Source: Desulfobacterales bacterium C00003060 (GTDB lineage Bacteria; Desulfobacterota; Desulfobacteria; Desulfobacterales; C00003060). From it: a stretch of 5,546 nt of DNA. The translations under genes and the position numbers were made by a program. The stretch lies in assembly GCA_001751085.1 (NCBI GenBank), contig MAXP01000163.1, forward strand, positions 1 through 5,546, in the 5' to 3' direction. Positions 5,382 through 5,546 of this stretch are shown piece after piece. The notes under the pieces are model-generated. The model had not been told where the DNA came from, did no database searches, and saw only the letters and a program-made list of their open reading frames with translations. The stretch's first letter is position 1. Each line of letters starts with the position of its first letter.

Positions 5382-5546
5382 TTGAAAATACCGGTTGTGC
5401 GTAACATCTTGGAGGCCAACGAGCGTATCGCGAAAGAACACAGGGTATTATTCCAATCAAACAACCTGCTGGTTCTCAACCTTATGAGTTCGCCTGGGGC
5501 AGGCAAGACCACATTGCTGGAAAATACGATTGAACATTTAAGAGGA
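5382..5546 (+). CDS. hypB: Hydrogenase/urease nickel-insertion GTPase HypB, 3' end cut by the window edge
   Basis: The visible 55 residues are the N-terminus of HypB, the GTPase that with HypA inserts nickel into the hydrogenase large subunit. The family start VRNILEANERIAKEHR (about residues 6-21) is followed by LLVLNLMSSPGAGKTTLLE, which contains the P-loop (Walker A) with Lys42 and Thr43. The likely start is TTG at 5382, with a purine block AAAGGGGGG (5368-5376) five bases upstream; no in-frame ATG gives a sensible N-terminus. The protein has neither the N-terminal cysteine nickel site of the Escherichia coli type nor a histidine-rich stretch. The nickel and nucleotide motifs further on (switch regions, metal-binding Cys and His) lie outside the window. 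It is co-oriented with hypC, 70 bases downstream, probably in the same transcript. Confidence 0.95.
   Translation, partial: MKIPVVRNILEANERIAKEHRVLFQSNNLLVLNLMSSPGAGKTTLLENTIEHLRG

Overview
The window carries most of an operon for a membrane-bound, energy-converting [NiFe] hydrogenase of the Ech type (group 4) on the minus strand, and the start of a divergent hydrogenase-maturation operon (hypC, hypB) on the plus strand. Protein motifs and gene order suggest a strict anaerobe with ferredoxin-based metabolism, for example a syntrophic or sulfate-reducing Desulfobacterota. This placement is an inference from family resemblance, and no rRNA or marker gene is present to test it.

Minus strand, in transcription order: echA (4774-2894, proton-pumping antiporter-like subunit), echB (2897-2040, NuoH-like membrane anchor), echC (2029-1607, small subunit with one [4Fe-4S] site), echD (1478-1062, NuoC-like subunit) and echE (1013 to the left edge, NiFe large subunit, its last residues outside the window). 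The order A-B-C-D-E is the canonical ech order, so an echF ferredoxin-like gene would be expected just beyond position 1. Together the proteins should pass electrons from reduced ferredoxin through EchF and EchC to the NiFe site in EchE, and couple H2 formation (or the reverse) to ion movement through EchA and EchB.

Positions 4775-5092 (318 bases) form a gene-free divergent control region. It holds a good sigma-70-like promoter facing hypC, a weaker sigma-54-like match facing echA, and several short inverted repeats.

Plus strand: hypC (5093-5311) encodes the small chaperone that handles the Fe(CN)2CO precursor, and hypB (5382 to the right edge) encodes the nickel-insertion GTPase. The 70-base gap between them contains a heptad repeat array that folds into a strong hairpin. 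The layout places the enzyme and its assembly factors back to back around one control region.

I see no mobile element, CRISPR array, tRNA or rRNA. The protein set is a well-known system. The less ordinary material is non-coding: the hypC-hypB heptad hairpin, the divergent control region and the unexplained gaps inside the ech operon.
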